Below, piece after piece: positions 8,587 through 17,842 of a stretch of 64,000 nt of DNA (positions within the stretch are counted from its first letter, which is position 1; each line of letters begins with the position of its first letter). The notes beneath the pieces were generated by a model that was given only the letters and a program-made list of their open reading frames with translations, was not told the origin of the DNA and searched no databases. A program made the position numbers and the translations under genes. This stretch comes from Paenibacillus sp. J45TS6 (GTDB lineage: Bacteria; Bacillota; Bacilli; Paenibacillales; Paenibacillaceae): NCBI RefSeq assembly GCF_018403285.1, contig NZ_BOSJ01000017.1:1-64000 (forward strand). The letters are read 5' to 3'.

Positions 8587-8919
8587 TTAGTTATTGTGCT
8601 GCTTTATCTGAATATACTCACCGTATGAATCGACAATCGAATTCAGCATTACCACAAGTGATTCAAGCAGCAGCTGTACCTGAGGATAGATATTGTCTTG
8701 AATTCCGGAAGGAAGATAAGCACTTAGAAAACCATGCTCCATTTCCGCATCAAGTTGAACACCTGTAAGGGCCTCAATTGAATTCACGGCACCCACGGTT
8801 ACGGCAGATACACCCGCACATACAATATCTTCACCGGCTTTTGCATAATTCGCATGGCCCTTCACTGAAAAACCACGAATACTGCCATCACTAAGACGAA
8901 AAATGTGTACAGTAATCAC
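8587..8919 (-). CDS. prp: Ribosomal-processing cysteine protease Prp
   Basis: Removes the N-terminal extension of L27. The 110-residue protein has the conserved GHA motif with catalytic His22 and the DIVCAGVSA motif with catalytic Cys34 (YsxB family). It lies between rplU and rpmA, the invariable position in Firmicutes, with gaps of 12 and 18 nt. The start codon is GTG preceded by AAGGTGG. Confidence 0.96.
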   Translation of the reverse strand: MITVHIFRLSDGSIRGFSVKGHANYAKAGEDIVCAGVSAVTVGAVNSIEALTGVQLDAEMEHGFLSAYLPSGIQDNIYPQVQLLLESLVVMLNSIVDSYGEYIQIKQHNN

Positions 8920-8931
8920 TGTTCCACCTTC

Positions 8932-9243
8932 TTACGCTTGGATTTTGCCGATTGTTACTTTAGTGTAAGGTTGACGATGACCTTGTTTTACACGGTAGTT
9001 CTTTTTAGGTTTGTATTTGTAGATAACAACCTTTTGACCTTTGCCATGTTTTTCAACAGTCGCTGTTACAGTTGCGCCGGCTACTACCGGTGTACCTGCA
9101 GTCAAACCATTTTCACTGGAAACAGCCAAAACACGGTCAAACGTTACAGTTTCACCATCAGCTGCGTTCAATTTCTCGATGAAAAGAACATCGCCTTCTT
9201 GAACTTTGTATTGTTTACCACCAGTTTCAATAATTGCGTACAT
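8932..9243 (-). CDS. rplU: 50S ribosomal protein L21
   Basis: Large-subunit 23S rRNA-binding protein. The 103-residue sequence starts [14 protein letters not shown] and ends with [11 protein letters not shown], full length for the family. An in-frame ATG six codons upstream is less likely because GAGGAGGTG is positioned for the ATG at 9243. It is the first gene of the rplU-prp-rpmA operon and is preceded by a leader of about 125 nt. Confidence 0.98.
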   Translation of the reverse strand: MYAIIETGGKQYKVQEGDVLFIEKLNAADGETVTFDRVLAVSSENGLTAGTPVVAGATVTATVEKHGKGQKVVIYKYKPKKNYRVKQGHRQPYTKVTIGKIQA

Positions 9244-9261
9244 TTGCTTGCACCTCCTCAT

Positions 9262-9368
9262 GTCTCAGACTCGCCTAATCCAGGTGACTGCACGTCCATA
9301 CGGAGTGTAGTACTTCAACCTGATCGGAGCGGTTGCAGCATGTGCAGCAATGAATACTAAACACATAC
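9262..9368 (-). promoter_or_regulatory. L21 leader RNA (candidate autoregulatory leader)
   Basis: Between the rplU promoter and start codon lies a leader of about 125 nt with several short complementary segments (for example TGCTGCACATGCTGCAACC and TGGACGTGCAGTCACC). Firmicutes rplU genes have a known L21 leader thought to bind L21 for feedback control. I infer this from position and length; I did not fold it or match it to a covariance model. Confidence 0.5.
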
Positions 9369-9374
9369 TTTGTG

Positions 9375-9403
9375 ATTGTAACAGATTCAATTAGAAAAAT
9401 CAA
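9375..9403 (-). promoter_or_regulatory. Promoter of rplU-prp-rpmA
   Basis: TTGATT (9398-9403) and TACAAT (9375-9380) with a 17-nt spacer on the minus strand, just after the rng stop codon. Confidence 0.75.
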
Positions 9404-9420
9404 TAATTTCTCTAAACCTT

Positions 9421-10611
9421 CTAGTCGATAAAAAGTGTGCTTTCTTCTCTTACTTTTTTGCGTGTTAACTCAAGTAAACCAAGTCTTGTCCATCCGATGA
9501 CTACGGATTTTGTTCGATCTTTCTTAATTTCTACCTCAAGTGTCTGTAAGACACTACTACGGTTTTCTTCCTTCTCCATATCAATAAAATCAATAATAAT
9601 AATTCCACCGATATCCCGAAGACGAATAAGCCTAGCGATCTCCACTGCGGCTTGGAGGTTCGTTGCGGTTACCGTCTCCTCAAGATTTCGTCCACCAATA
9701 TACTTTCCTGTATTGACATCAATTACGGTGAGAGCTTCCGTATGATCGATAACCACATACCCTCCACCGCCCAGCCAAACTTTCCGCTTAAAATCTTTCT
9801 CAAGCTGTTCTTGGACTCCGTAAGCGTCAAACACAGTTTGATTCCCGTGATAGACATGAATTTTCGGAATTTCACTATACACCATTTCCAAAAAATATGC
9901 TGCAGCCTCTTTAGCTCTCTGCTCATCGTCGATGACAAATTCATCGCCGCCTTCTGTATAGCTGTCACGTATAAATCGCTGCACAATACTTAAGTCCCGA
10001 TGGAGCAAACGCGGAGCGTTACTCGTCTCTGCTTTGAACTGAATTCTTTCCCATTGTTTACGGAGCTGAATCAAATCGCCATCAATGGATTCTAAACTTT
10101 CCGATTCCGATACGGTGCGAATGATCATGCCCTCTTTCTCTGTTCTGCACTTTTCACTCATTGTCTTTAACCGGTTTCGTTCACTTTCTTTTGCAATTCT
10201 TTTGGAAACAGCGACGTATCCAGCGAGCGGCATGTATACAATATAGCGTCCAGGGAGTGCGTAATGTGTCGTTACCCTTGGCCCCTTACCTCCTACGGGT
10301 TCTTTGAAGACCTGCACGATGATCTCCTGACCAACGTGAAGCAGTTCCGTAATCGAAGGTTTTACCTCGGGCTGCTTATCCAAATGCGGGTGCAATACAT
10401 CATCAATGTATAAAAAGGCGTTTTTTTTCTGGCCAATATCCACAAAGGCAGCTTGCATACCTGGTAATACATTGACGACCCGTCCTTTAAAAAAAGAACC
10501 GAGTAATCCACGTTCCCCTGTCCGTTCTGCTGCGTACTCAACTACCTTGCCTCTCTCCAAAAGTGCCATTTGCGTTATGTTCGGTTGGCAGTGTACAATC
10601 ATTTGTTTCAT
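9421..10611 (-). CDS. rng: Ribonuclease E/G family protein (RNase G-like)
   Basis: Endoribonuclease for rRNA maturation or mRNA decay. The 396-residue protein has an S1 RNA-binding part near residues 37-125 and the catalytic core with VIDVNTGKY and IIIIDFIDM, which supply the metal-binding aspartates. It stops soon after the LTRKKVRE segment, so the Cys-rich zinc-link and the dimerisation tail of E. coli RNase E/G are missing. B. subtilis has no such gene here (it uses RNase Y); presence between spoIVFB and rplU is a feature of other Bacillales and Clostridia. It follows spoIVFB by 67 nt. Confidence 0.93.
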   Translation of the reverse strand: MKQMIVHCQPNITQMALLERGKVVEYAAERTGERGLLGSFFKGRVVNVLPGMQAAFVDIGQKKNAFLYIDDVLHPHLDKQPEVKPSITELLHVGQEIIVQVFKEPVGGKGPRVTTHYALPGRYIVYMPLAGYVAVSKRIAKESERNRLKTMSEKCRTEKEGMIIRTVSESESLESIDGDLIQLRKQWERIQFKAETSNAPRLLHRDLSIVQRFIRDSYTEGGDEFVIDDEQRAKEAAAYFLEMVYSEIPKIHVYHGNQTVFDAYGVQEQLEKDFKRKVWLGGGGYVVIDHTEALTVIDVNTGKYIGGRNLEETVTATNLQAAVEIARLIRLRDIGGIIIIDFIDMEKEENRSSVLQTLEVEIKKDRTKSVVIGWTRLGLLELTRKKVREESTLFID

Positions 10612-10678
10612 GGCTTCACCTCTAGAGACTTTTAAAAAAAGAAAATAATAGTAATTGCGCGCTCACTTATTTTGTGAA

Positions 10679-11533
10679 TTACCCCTTTTTCTTGAAATAT
10701 GACTCAATAATGCGCTGTTCCGGCAGAACACCTATGATTTTGCCCCTAGCATTCATGACATAGATCATATGATATTTCTCTCTCTTAAATAAACGCAAGA
10801 TTGTATCTAAAGGTTTCGCAGGTATTGAAATTATTGGCTGTGCAAGACTAGCAGATGATAGATGATAAGCAAACAACTTATCCCTATTAACTAAAAATCG
10901 CATAAATCGGTAAGGTATGTTGCGGTAATCTTCGATCCCCGAATATAGTAAAAAACATCCCATAAGCAGAATGTTTAACTCTATTTTCCCTGACTCCTTC
11001 ATTAAGAATGGAGACAACGAGATGATAATCATGACGACACTAGCTACAATGCTGAGCCTGTAAGTAACAATCAGTGTTTTGTAATAAGGAAGAAATAAGC
11101 TGATCAAAGCTTGAGCGATTTTCCCTCCATCGAGCGGAAGAATAGGTAGAAGATTAAACAAGGCAATGATTGCATTTGCCTGAATAAAATAAATCAAAAA
11201 CTCCCCATCCCACCAGTGTAAGCTGAGCATTCCTGCTGCTGCTCCCATCATAATTACATTCTGAAGAGGTCCGGCTAGTGAAATGAGGATTTCTTTTGCC
11301 GCCGTCAAATCACCTCTGTCCTCAATGACAGCAACGCCGCCAAACGGAAGTATTTGAATAGACCTTACCTGAATACCGAGAAGTGCTGCTGCTGATGCAT
11401 GTCCTAATTCATGAATAAACACAATCACAAATAAAGTGATGAGTTCAATAAACTGTCCCGTGGCAACGGACAGCATCATTAGGAGAACGAATACCGGATG
11501 CATGGACAGCTGAACACCCATCACATTAATCAA
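10679..11533 (-). CDS. spoIVFB: SpoIVFB-type site-2 protease
   Basis: Intramembrane zinc metalloprotease that cuts pro-sigma-K in the mother cell. The 284-residue protein is very hydrophobic with HELGH at 41-45 (His41, Glu42, His45) and the LPLDGGK motif supplying Asp135. A C-terminal CBS-like segment (about 225-284), as in B. subtilis SpoIVFB, could sense ATP. The start is TTG, eight bases inside the spoIVFA frame; no strong ribosome site is visible, so translation is probably coupled to spoIVFA. Family members outside sporulation exist, but linkage to spoIVFA settles the role. Confidence 0.93.
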   Translation of the reverse strand: MINVMGVQLSMHPVFVLLMMLSVATGQFIELITLFVIVFIHELGHASAAALLGIQVRSIQILPFGGVAVIEDRGDLTAAKEILISLAGPLQNVIMMGAAAGMLSLHWWDGEFLIYFIQANAIIALFNLLPILPLDGGKIAQALISLFLPYYKTLIVTYRLSIVASVVMIIISLSPFLMKESGKIELNILLMGCFLLYSGIEDYRNIPYRFMRFLVNRDKLFAYHLSSASLAQPIISIPAKPLDTILRLFKREKYHMIYVMNARGKIIGVLPEQRIIESYFKKKG

Positions 11534-12422
11534 ATGATATCACTTCCGTCGGATCAATATAGGTGTCTCCTTCTTTAAGTGCAAAATAGAAAGTTTGATC
11601 CTGTTCCGAAGTACTTGCCGGGATTTGACCTATGAGATCTCCCTCTTCAACCCAAGAACCGACGGTTAACTTGGTTTCTTCCAGACGACCATAGATACCA
11701 GTAAGTGTCGCTGTGTGCTGAATGACTACCGTAGTTCCCACCTCGGGACTGCTACTCACTTCAAGGACCCGTCCTGCATCCATACTTTGTACTTGCTGAA
11801 TTCCTCCCCCATTCGAATCGGGAACAATCTCAATCCCTTTCATCGTAATCGCAAACGGCTGCGCAATGGTCCCCTGTATCGGGGTCATATATTTGCGCGA
11901 GGCGGAAACTTTCAGCGGGGATGGATCATCATTTTGAAAGATTGGAAGAAAAGAAGGAGCCCCGCCAAAATGATCTGTATACCACACAGCAGCAGAAGAA
12001 AAATCCATCTCTCGATGGAGACTGTCAGCAATAAACAGTTTGGCTGGCTGTAGAAAAGAAACATCCCACTTGAATGCCCCCATGACTGCCCCAAACAATA
12101 TCACACTGACTGCAAGCCTTTTTACAAACCCTCTCCTAAATCGACCAGGACGGACAGGAGGAGTTTCTTCAGGAAGTTCTCCCCAGCCTCGGTATCCCTG
12201 TTTCCATAGAACTTCCGGGTCCCGCTCTTCCTCTGCTTGATCTGTTCGCTCATATGGGTAAAGCCGATCGGTCGGCTGTTCTATAGGCTGCTGTTTCTGC
12301 TGCAATCCTTGCCCTGTTAATTCTAACCCCAGCAAATTCTTTTCCAGATGGCTTGTCTCGGATTCAAGAAGCTCCCTAATGCGTTCTTTTCTTCGTTCTT
12401 TTATATTTTGTTTGATATCCAT
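11526..12422 (-). CDS. spoIVFA: SpoIVFA-like inhibitor with degenerate M23 domain
   Basis: Holds SpoIVFB inactive until the forespore signal arrives. The 298-residue protein has a cytoplasmic N-terminal part (about 1-108), one membrane segment (about 109-126) and an extracytoplasmic LytM/M23 fold (about 190-298). The M23 zinc ligands are lost: the usual HGH-type motif is replaced by GIYGRL, so it should not be an active peptidase. This fits SpoIVFA, which is itself cleaved by SpoIVB. AGGAGG precedes the ATG. It overlaps spoIVFB. Confidence 0.9.
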   Translation of the reverse strand: MDIKQNIKERRKERIRELLESETSHLEKNLLGLELTGQGLQQKQQPIEQPTDRLYPYERTDQAEEERDPEVLWKQGYRGWGELPEETPPVRPGRFRRGFVKRLAVSVILFGAVMGAFKWDVSFLQPAKLFIADSLHREMDFSSAAVWYTDHFGGAPSFLPIFQNDDPSPLKVSASRKYMTPIQGTIAQPFAITMKGIEIVPDSNGGGIQQVQSMDAGRVLEVSSSPEVGTTVVIQHTATLTGIYGRLEETKLTVGSWVEEGDLIGQIPASTSEQDQTFYFALKEGDTYIDPTEVISFD

Positions 12423-12508
12423 ACTCAGTCCTCCTAGTGAGGTATACTTCCACTATTTGATTTTATGAGCAGGAACAGATGAATATGAACAAGCCTTCTT
12501 TTTATATC

Positions 12509-12544
12509 AAAAAAAGGCACTGGAGCTTATAAGCTCCAATGCCT
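12509..12544 (-). terminator. Terminator after minC-minD
   Basis: A near-perfect stem, AGGCATTGGAGCTTATAAGC pairing with itself across the centre, followed by seven Ts on the minus strand. It lies about 185 nt beyond the minD stop; the gap is filled by a 54-codon open frame. Confidence 0.9.
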
Positions 12545-12545
12545 C

Positions 12546-12710
12546 TTAATCATTCGCTAACCTAGCTTTTATTCCATTTATTTCAGTGCCGACAAAAATA
12601 CGAGAACGATCAAAAATAGACCAATCCCGTAAATACAGCACGATATTTAAGTACTCACGAAGATGAACAACATCAGAAGAAACATTTAAACATAAGTTCA
12701 GCTGTTTCAT
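12546..12710 (-). CDS. Small ORF (54 aa) between minD and its terminator
   Basis: An open frame of 54 codons starts ATG AAA CAG at 12710, 19 nt after the minD stop, and ends in TAA one base before the terminator stem. The product begins MKQLNLCLNVSSDVVHLREY and contains a hydrophobic LNIVLYLRDW segment and IFVGTEINGIKARLAND at the end. I do not recognise it. There is no good ribosome site, so it may be untranslated 3' UTR. The fact that it fills the gap between minD and the terminator almost exactly is the reason to list it. Confidence 0.35.
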   Translation of the reverse strand: MKQLNLCLNVSSDVVHLREYLNIVLYLRDWSIFDRSRIFVGTEINGIKARLAND

Positions 12711-12728
12711 TTGTGCAGATACATTAAA

Positions 12729-13523
12729 TTAACCCATCCCAAAAAATTTCTTGAAGCGTGTAAACACACCTTTTTTCTGTTCAAGCAACATAAGCGGGAC
12801 CGTATCACCAAGAATACGTCTTGCTATATTACGATACGCCATAGCCGCCTGCGAATCAGGATTCATAACCGTTGGTTCACCTGAGTTAGCTGCTCTAATC
12901 ACAAGCTCATCATCAGGAACAATTCCAATAAGGTCAATGTTTAACACTTGAAGAATACTATCAATATCTAGCATATCGCCTGATTTGACCATATTATTAC
13001 GAATTCGATTGACCACGAGTTTAGGAGATTTCACATGCGAACTTTCAAGCAGTCCGATAACCCTATCCGCATCACGTACAGCCGCATTCTCCGGAGTGGT
13101 TACTACAATCGCCTGATCTGCTCCTGCAATCGCATTTTTGAATCCTTGCTCAATTCCAGCCGGGCAATCGATAATGACATATTCAAAATCTTTTTTCAGT
13201 TCTAACACGATATCTTTTACCTGATCGGGGGATATCGAATTTTTATCTTTGGTCTGTGCAGCAGGAAGCATATATAGTTCATCAAAGCGCTTGTCTTTGA
13301 CTAAAGCTTGACCTAATCTACACCGGCCCTCAGCCACATCTACCAGATCATATATAATCCGATTTTCAAGGCCCATAACAACATCTAGGTTGCGAAGTCC
13401 GATATCTGTATCTACCAGACATACCTTCTTGCCGAGTAAGGCAAGTGCGGTGCCTATGTTGGCGGAAGTCGTTGTTTTTCCAACGCCGCCTTTCCCTGAA
13501 GTGACAACAATCGCCTCTCCCAT
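12729..13523 (-). CDS. minD: Septum site-determining protein MinD
   Basis: Membrane-associated ATPase that positions MinC away from midcell. The 264-residue protein has the deviant Walker A KGGVGKT at 11-17, IIDCPAGIEQGF, and a C-terminal amphipathic membrane-targeting helix (VFTRFKKFFGMG). It follows minC by five bases with AGGGGTG upstream of the ATG. In Bacillales, MinD is held at the poles by DivIVA/MinJ; no MinE is encoded here. Confidence 0.98.
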   Translation of the reverse strand: MGEAIVVTSGKGGVGKTTTSANIGTALALLGKKVCLVDTDIGLRNLDVVMGLENRIIYDLVDVAEGRCRLGQALVKDKRFDELYMLPAAQTKDKNSISPDQVKDIVLELKKDFEYVIIDCPAGIEQGFKNAIAGADQAIVVTTPENAAVRDADRVIGLLESSHVKSPKLVVNRIRNNMVKSGDMLDIDSILQVLNIDLIGIVPDDELVIRAANSGEPTVMNPDSQAAMAYRNIARRILGDTVPLMLLEQKKGVFTRFKKFFGMG

Positions 13524-13528
13524 GTATG

Positions 13529-14191
13529 CTACACCCCTTTAAACGCGTTAAAATCACGGTGCAAACGAACGATATTACTCGTCTTGTCGATCTGCATTTG
13601 TCCGTTCTGCAAGTAAGCAAACTCCATTCCCGCTTCACGCTTCTCCCATTCGTCCGGAGGACGGCTGATAACCTCTGCAATTCGCAGTTGAGTCGGAGCA
13701 AAATGTGCCGCGCTAATGATCGCTTCTTCATCACCGGTGCTTCCAGCATGAGCCATCCCGCGCAGCGCACCCATAATAAATATGTGACCCGTACAGCTGA
13801 CTGTCCCGCCTGGATTTACGTCTCCAAGTAATAGAAGGTTACCCTCATGATGTAAAACTTGACCAGACCGAATAATTCCGGTGATGGTCGTGATCGCTTT
13901 CGCATCGTTAGGGTCATTCTTAGCATCCGGAGACTCAATGGAACGAATCAGTAGATTACCTTTCTTTTTCAAAATTTGAAGAATGGCATCTTTCTGATCT
14001 TCAGTTACGACACGCGAACCTAATTTGACATCGACATGAATAATGGGACCAGACAATATATTTTGATGGCTGTGTTCCAGTTTATATCGCAATTCACTCA
14101 GTAGCTCTTCTAAATCACACTCGTCATCCATCAGAAAAACCAGGCCATCCTTGATGCCTTTAATCATCACATGATTCGATTTTACTGTCAT
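13529..14191 (-). CDS. minC: Septum site-determining protein MinC
   Basis: FtsZ assembly inhibitor. The 220-residue protein has an N-terminal FtsZ-interaction domain (about 1-100) and a C-terminal right-handed beta-helix (GIIRSGQVLHHEGNLLLLGD, GGTVSCTGHIFIMGALRG) that binds MinD. Length and domain order are normal. GAGGGACAGG lies upstream of the ATG. It follows mreD by about 75 nt. Confidence 0.97.
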   Translation of the reverse strand: MTVKSNHVMIKGIKDGLVFLMDDECDLEELLSELRYKLEHSHQNILSGPIIHVDVKLGSRVVTEDQKDAILQILKKKGNLLIRSIESPDAKNDPNDAKAITTITGIIRSGQVLHHEGNLLLLGDVNPGGTVSCTGHIFIMGALRGMAHAGSTGDEEAIISAAHFAPTQLRIAEVISRPPDEWEKREAGMEFAYLQNGQMQIDKTSNIVRLHRDFNAFKGV

Positions 14192-14267
14192 AAGCCTGTC
14201 CCTCCCATCTCAAACATTCGTGCCGAAGCGCAGCAGTTCCTTCTTTTCCCTGCAAAATGCAAAAACA

Positions 14268-14801
14268 TTACGTCTTATCTTTACTTAGTGATCTATGTCG
14301 AGATAGCTTATCCAGCTGTTTACGCAAAGGTACATAGATAATAAGAGCAAATATAAAATGAATAAATACCGTAGGTATCATGTATTCTACAAGCGCCCAG
14401 TCATAGGAAACATGATTAAGCTGAAAGAGTTTGTATATAAAGAACAAAATCGTATCGAACAATAAACTACCTAAAATGACAACCATCATCATAACAGGCA
14501 TCGTCGTTCGCTGAGACTTAAAAATAAGACCAAGTAAATACGCGGCCAGTCCCATGGAAAAAGAATACGGTCCAATCATGTGTCCATAAAAAACAACGTC
14601 ATGCAGCAACCCGAAAATAATACCAAGGACTAGTGCCGTATGCCTGTGATAGTAAACCGTCACAAACAAGATCGCAATATACACTAAGTTATAACCGATC
14701 CGAGGCAGCAATGCATCCGGAATAATCCATGGCATGACCGAACCTTCCAGCACAAAGAGGAAGAACAACAGAATGATGAGTACCTGCTTCCGGCCTGCCA
14801 T
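14268..14801 (-). CDS. mreD: Rod shape-determining protein MreD
   Basis: Integral membrane partner of MreC in the elongasome. The 177-residue protein has about five hydrophobic segments and the family context right after mreC. Start and mreC stop overlap (TAATG), with GGAGGTTACTCC upstream, so translation is likely coupled. The sequence itself is poorly conserved in the family; synteny makes the call secure. Confidence 0.95.
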   Translation of the reverse strand: MAGRKQVLIILLFFLFVLEGSVMPWIIPDALLPRIGYNLVYIAILFVTVYYHRHTALVLGIIFGLLHDVVFYGHMIGPYSFSMGLAAYLLGLIFKSQRTTMPVMMMVVILGSLLFDTILFFIYKLFQLNHVSYDWALVEYMIPTVFIHFIFALIIYVPLRKQLDKLSRHRSLSKDKT

Positions 14802-15667
14802 TATGGAGTAACCTCCGGAGGAATGACAACAAATACTTCCTTCCAGTCAGTGAAGTTTGCTGCAGGCTTAATATAGGCGACTTGTGCCAGCCCATATTCA
14901 CTTACTTCTATATCCATAACTTCACCAATAATCATATATTTCGGGAAACCTTCAATGATTCCAGAAGACATAATAATATCTTCCTTTTCAATGTTAGAAC
15001 TTTCCGAAATTTTCGTCATTTGCAGGTATCCTGTTTTCGGATCATATTTTTCAATCATACCAAATGTATTATTCTCTTTGCCTACGACGGTAGCTGCAAT
15101 CGCATTTGCATCACTTGAGCTTGGGTCGAGTGCTGTAAGAAGAGTAACGGTCGCAGTAAAGTTACTTACATGACTAATTGTACCTACGAGTCCATCAAGG
15201 GAGGTTACTGCCATTCCTTCTTTAATTCCTGCGTTCTCACCGATGTCAATGTTCAGTACTCGGTTGTTAGGATCCGAATTTACACTGATGACTTGTGCAG
15301 TCCGAAGTGTATAGTTATGTCTATTCTTCTGTTCTTCAGTGAACTTCAAATCTTCCTGAAGCCTTTGATTCGTCTCGGCGAGATTACCATATCTAACAGA
15401 ATCCTGTTTATACTGCGCCACTTTTGTTTTCAATATTTCGTTTTCTTCCTGAAGTCTCTTCAGGTTGGCTATATCTTCAAAAAATCCGGAAATATAAGAG
15501 GCAGGTTTATAAAAAACTTGCTGAACAAATCCAACCATATCTTTGGTGAATTTCTCAGGCAAGGAAAGTCCTGCTCTTGACCCCACAGTGAAACCCATTA
15601 GAGCTATAAAAATAATGATACCAACAAGTAAAATAAACAATCTTTTGTTGCCAAGCCATTTAAACAG
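14801..15667 (-). CDS. mreC: Cell shape-determining protein MreC, probable CTG start
   Basis: Extracytoplasmic elongasome scaffold. It has one N-terminal membrane segment, a coiled coil (about 75-115, IANLKRLQEENEILKTKVAQ) and the beta-rich MreC domain with INIGENAGIKEGMAV-like sequence. The longest frame with ATG, GTG or TTG would start at TTG 15640. That codon has no ribosome site, and it cuts off the conserved leader FKWLGNKRL that precedes the membrane helix. A CTG at 15667 has GAGGGTG six bases upstream and restores that leader, right after an in-frame TAA, giving 288 residues. I therefore use CTG. Confidence 0.95.
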   Translation of the reverse strand: MFKWLGNKRLFILLVGIIIFIALMGFTVGSRAGLSLPEKFTKDMVGFVQQVFYKPASYISGFFEDIANLKRLQEENEILKTKVAQYKQDSVRYGNLAETNQRLQEDLKFTEEQKNRHNYTLRTAQVISVNSDPNNRVLNIDIGENAGIKEGMAVTSLDGLVGTISHVSNFTATVTLLTALDPSSSDANAIAATVVGKENNTFGMIEKYDPKTGYLQMTKISESSNIEKEDIIMSSGIIEGFPKYMIIGEVMDIEVSEYGLAQVAYIKPAANFTDWKEVFVVIPPEVTP

Positions 15668-15714
15668 TTATAACACCCTCTTACATCCCTATTTCGTTAT
15701 CATGTCTACTACTT

Positions 15715-15772
15715 AAAAAGGGAAAGCAAGTGTAGCGAGGCCAAAGGCCTGTTCTCTACTTTCTTGCGATCC
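15715..15772 (-). terminator. Imperfect hairpin terminator between mreB and mreC
   Basis: On the minus strand GGGATCGCAAGAAAGTAGAG and CTCGCTACACTTGCTTTCCC pair with bulges around GGCCTTTGGCC, followed by TTTTT. It would end or attenuate mreB transcription before mreC; some readthrough is expected because no strong promoter is obvious for mreCD. Confidence 0.6.
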
Positions 15773-15896
15773 CAACAGTAGCATCAACATAAAAAATGAA
15801 TGGTGCATGATGCCATATTGCACCAACACCTACGGCCATACCGGCTCAGCTCGCGGCGGATGCAGCCAGCGGGCTGAAAGTATAAACTATCGCGGC

Positions 15897-17000
<1,104 letters not shown>

Positions 17001-17060
17001 CTAGATCAGAACACAAGGTATGTATTCTGTTATTCCGCTTATAAACCGTTAACGTACCAC

Positions 17061-17090
17061 ATTATATTATATGAACCCTTGTTCCTTCAA
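17061..17090 (-). promoter_or_regulatory. Candidate promoter of mreB
   Basis: TTGAAG (17085-17090), 18-nt spacer, TATAAT (17061-17066), overlapping the end of radC and 148 nt before mreB. Confidence 0.5.
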
Positions 17091-17756
17091 ACTTACAAAT
17101 TTTCCATCACCGATCACGACGTGATCCAAAACCTCAATTCCTACAATATCTCCTGCCTCAAGAAGACGCTTTGTGAGCTTTATATCTTCCGGACTTGGAG
17201 TAGGATCTCCGCTGGGATGGTTATGTGCACAAATCAGAGATGCGCTGCTGCATTTGATCGCTGCACGAAATACTTCTCTTGGATGAACAATAGCAGCATT
17301 GAGACTGCCCATCGAGAGTGTCTCCTGAGCTATAACATGGTTTTTGGTGTTCAGAAACAGACATACAAAATGCTCTTTCTGCAAATACCGAAGCTGTTCC
17401 ATCAATAAATCCGCTGCATCTCTAGGACTTCGTATTGTAGGACTACTAGGCAACTTTGACTGAGACAGTCTTTGTCCTAGTTCAATTCCCGCCTTGAGCT
17501 GAACCGCTTTGGCAGGACCCACGCCTTTAATTTGTACCAGTTCCTCGATACTAAAATCAACAAGACTGCGAAGACTGCCTGCCTCACTCAGAATTCGCTG
17601 AGCAACATGTATAGCAGATTCCTGCCTCGTTCCTGTCCTTAGTAAAATAGCTAATAGTTCCGCATGACTCAGTGCACCCGCCCCATGATGAAGCATGCGT
17701 TCTCTCGGGCGCTGTTCTTGGGGGATGTCGCGCAACATGTATCCTGGCGAACTCAC
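17067..17756 (-). CDS. radC: RadC-family JAB/MPN protein
   Basis: The 229-residue protein has an N-terminal helix-hairpin-helix part (EELVQIKGVGPAKAVQLKAG, about 71-90) and a JAMM metalloprotease-like motif with His178, His180 and Asp191 (CAHNHPSGD). The cellular role of RadC is unsettled; early DNA-repair claims were withdrawn for E. coli. The maf-radC-mreB order is as in B. subtilis. The start is GTG next to GAGGGAAAAG; a later ATG (codon 7) is possible. Confidence 0.96.
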   Translation of the reverse strand: MSSPGYMLRDIPQEQRPRERMLHHGAGALSHAELLAILLRTGTRQESAIHVAQRILSEAGSLRSLVDFSIEELVQIKGVGPAKAVQLKAGIELGQRLSQSKLPSSPTIRSPRDAADLLMEQLRYLQKEHFVCLFLNTKNHVIAQETLSMGSLNAAIVHPREVFRAAIKCSSASLICAHNHPSGDPTPSPEDIKLTKRLLEAGDIVGIEVLDHVVIGDGKFVSLKEQGFI

Positions 17757-17842
17757 CTTTTCCCTCTTTTCAAAAACAAACCTAGAACTTTCCCATCATT
17801 TGAATCTATAAGATCTAATTGAATCTAAAAAAACATCTAATT

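Noticed and set aside
15784-15870. 28-codon frame in the mreB-mreC spacer
   Set aside because: Too short, no ribosome site, and part of it forms the terminator stem; kept only as a note in the spacer finding.
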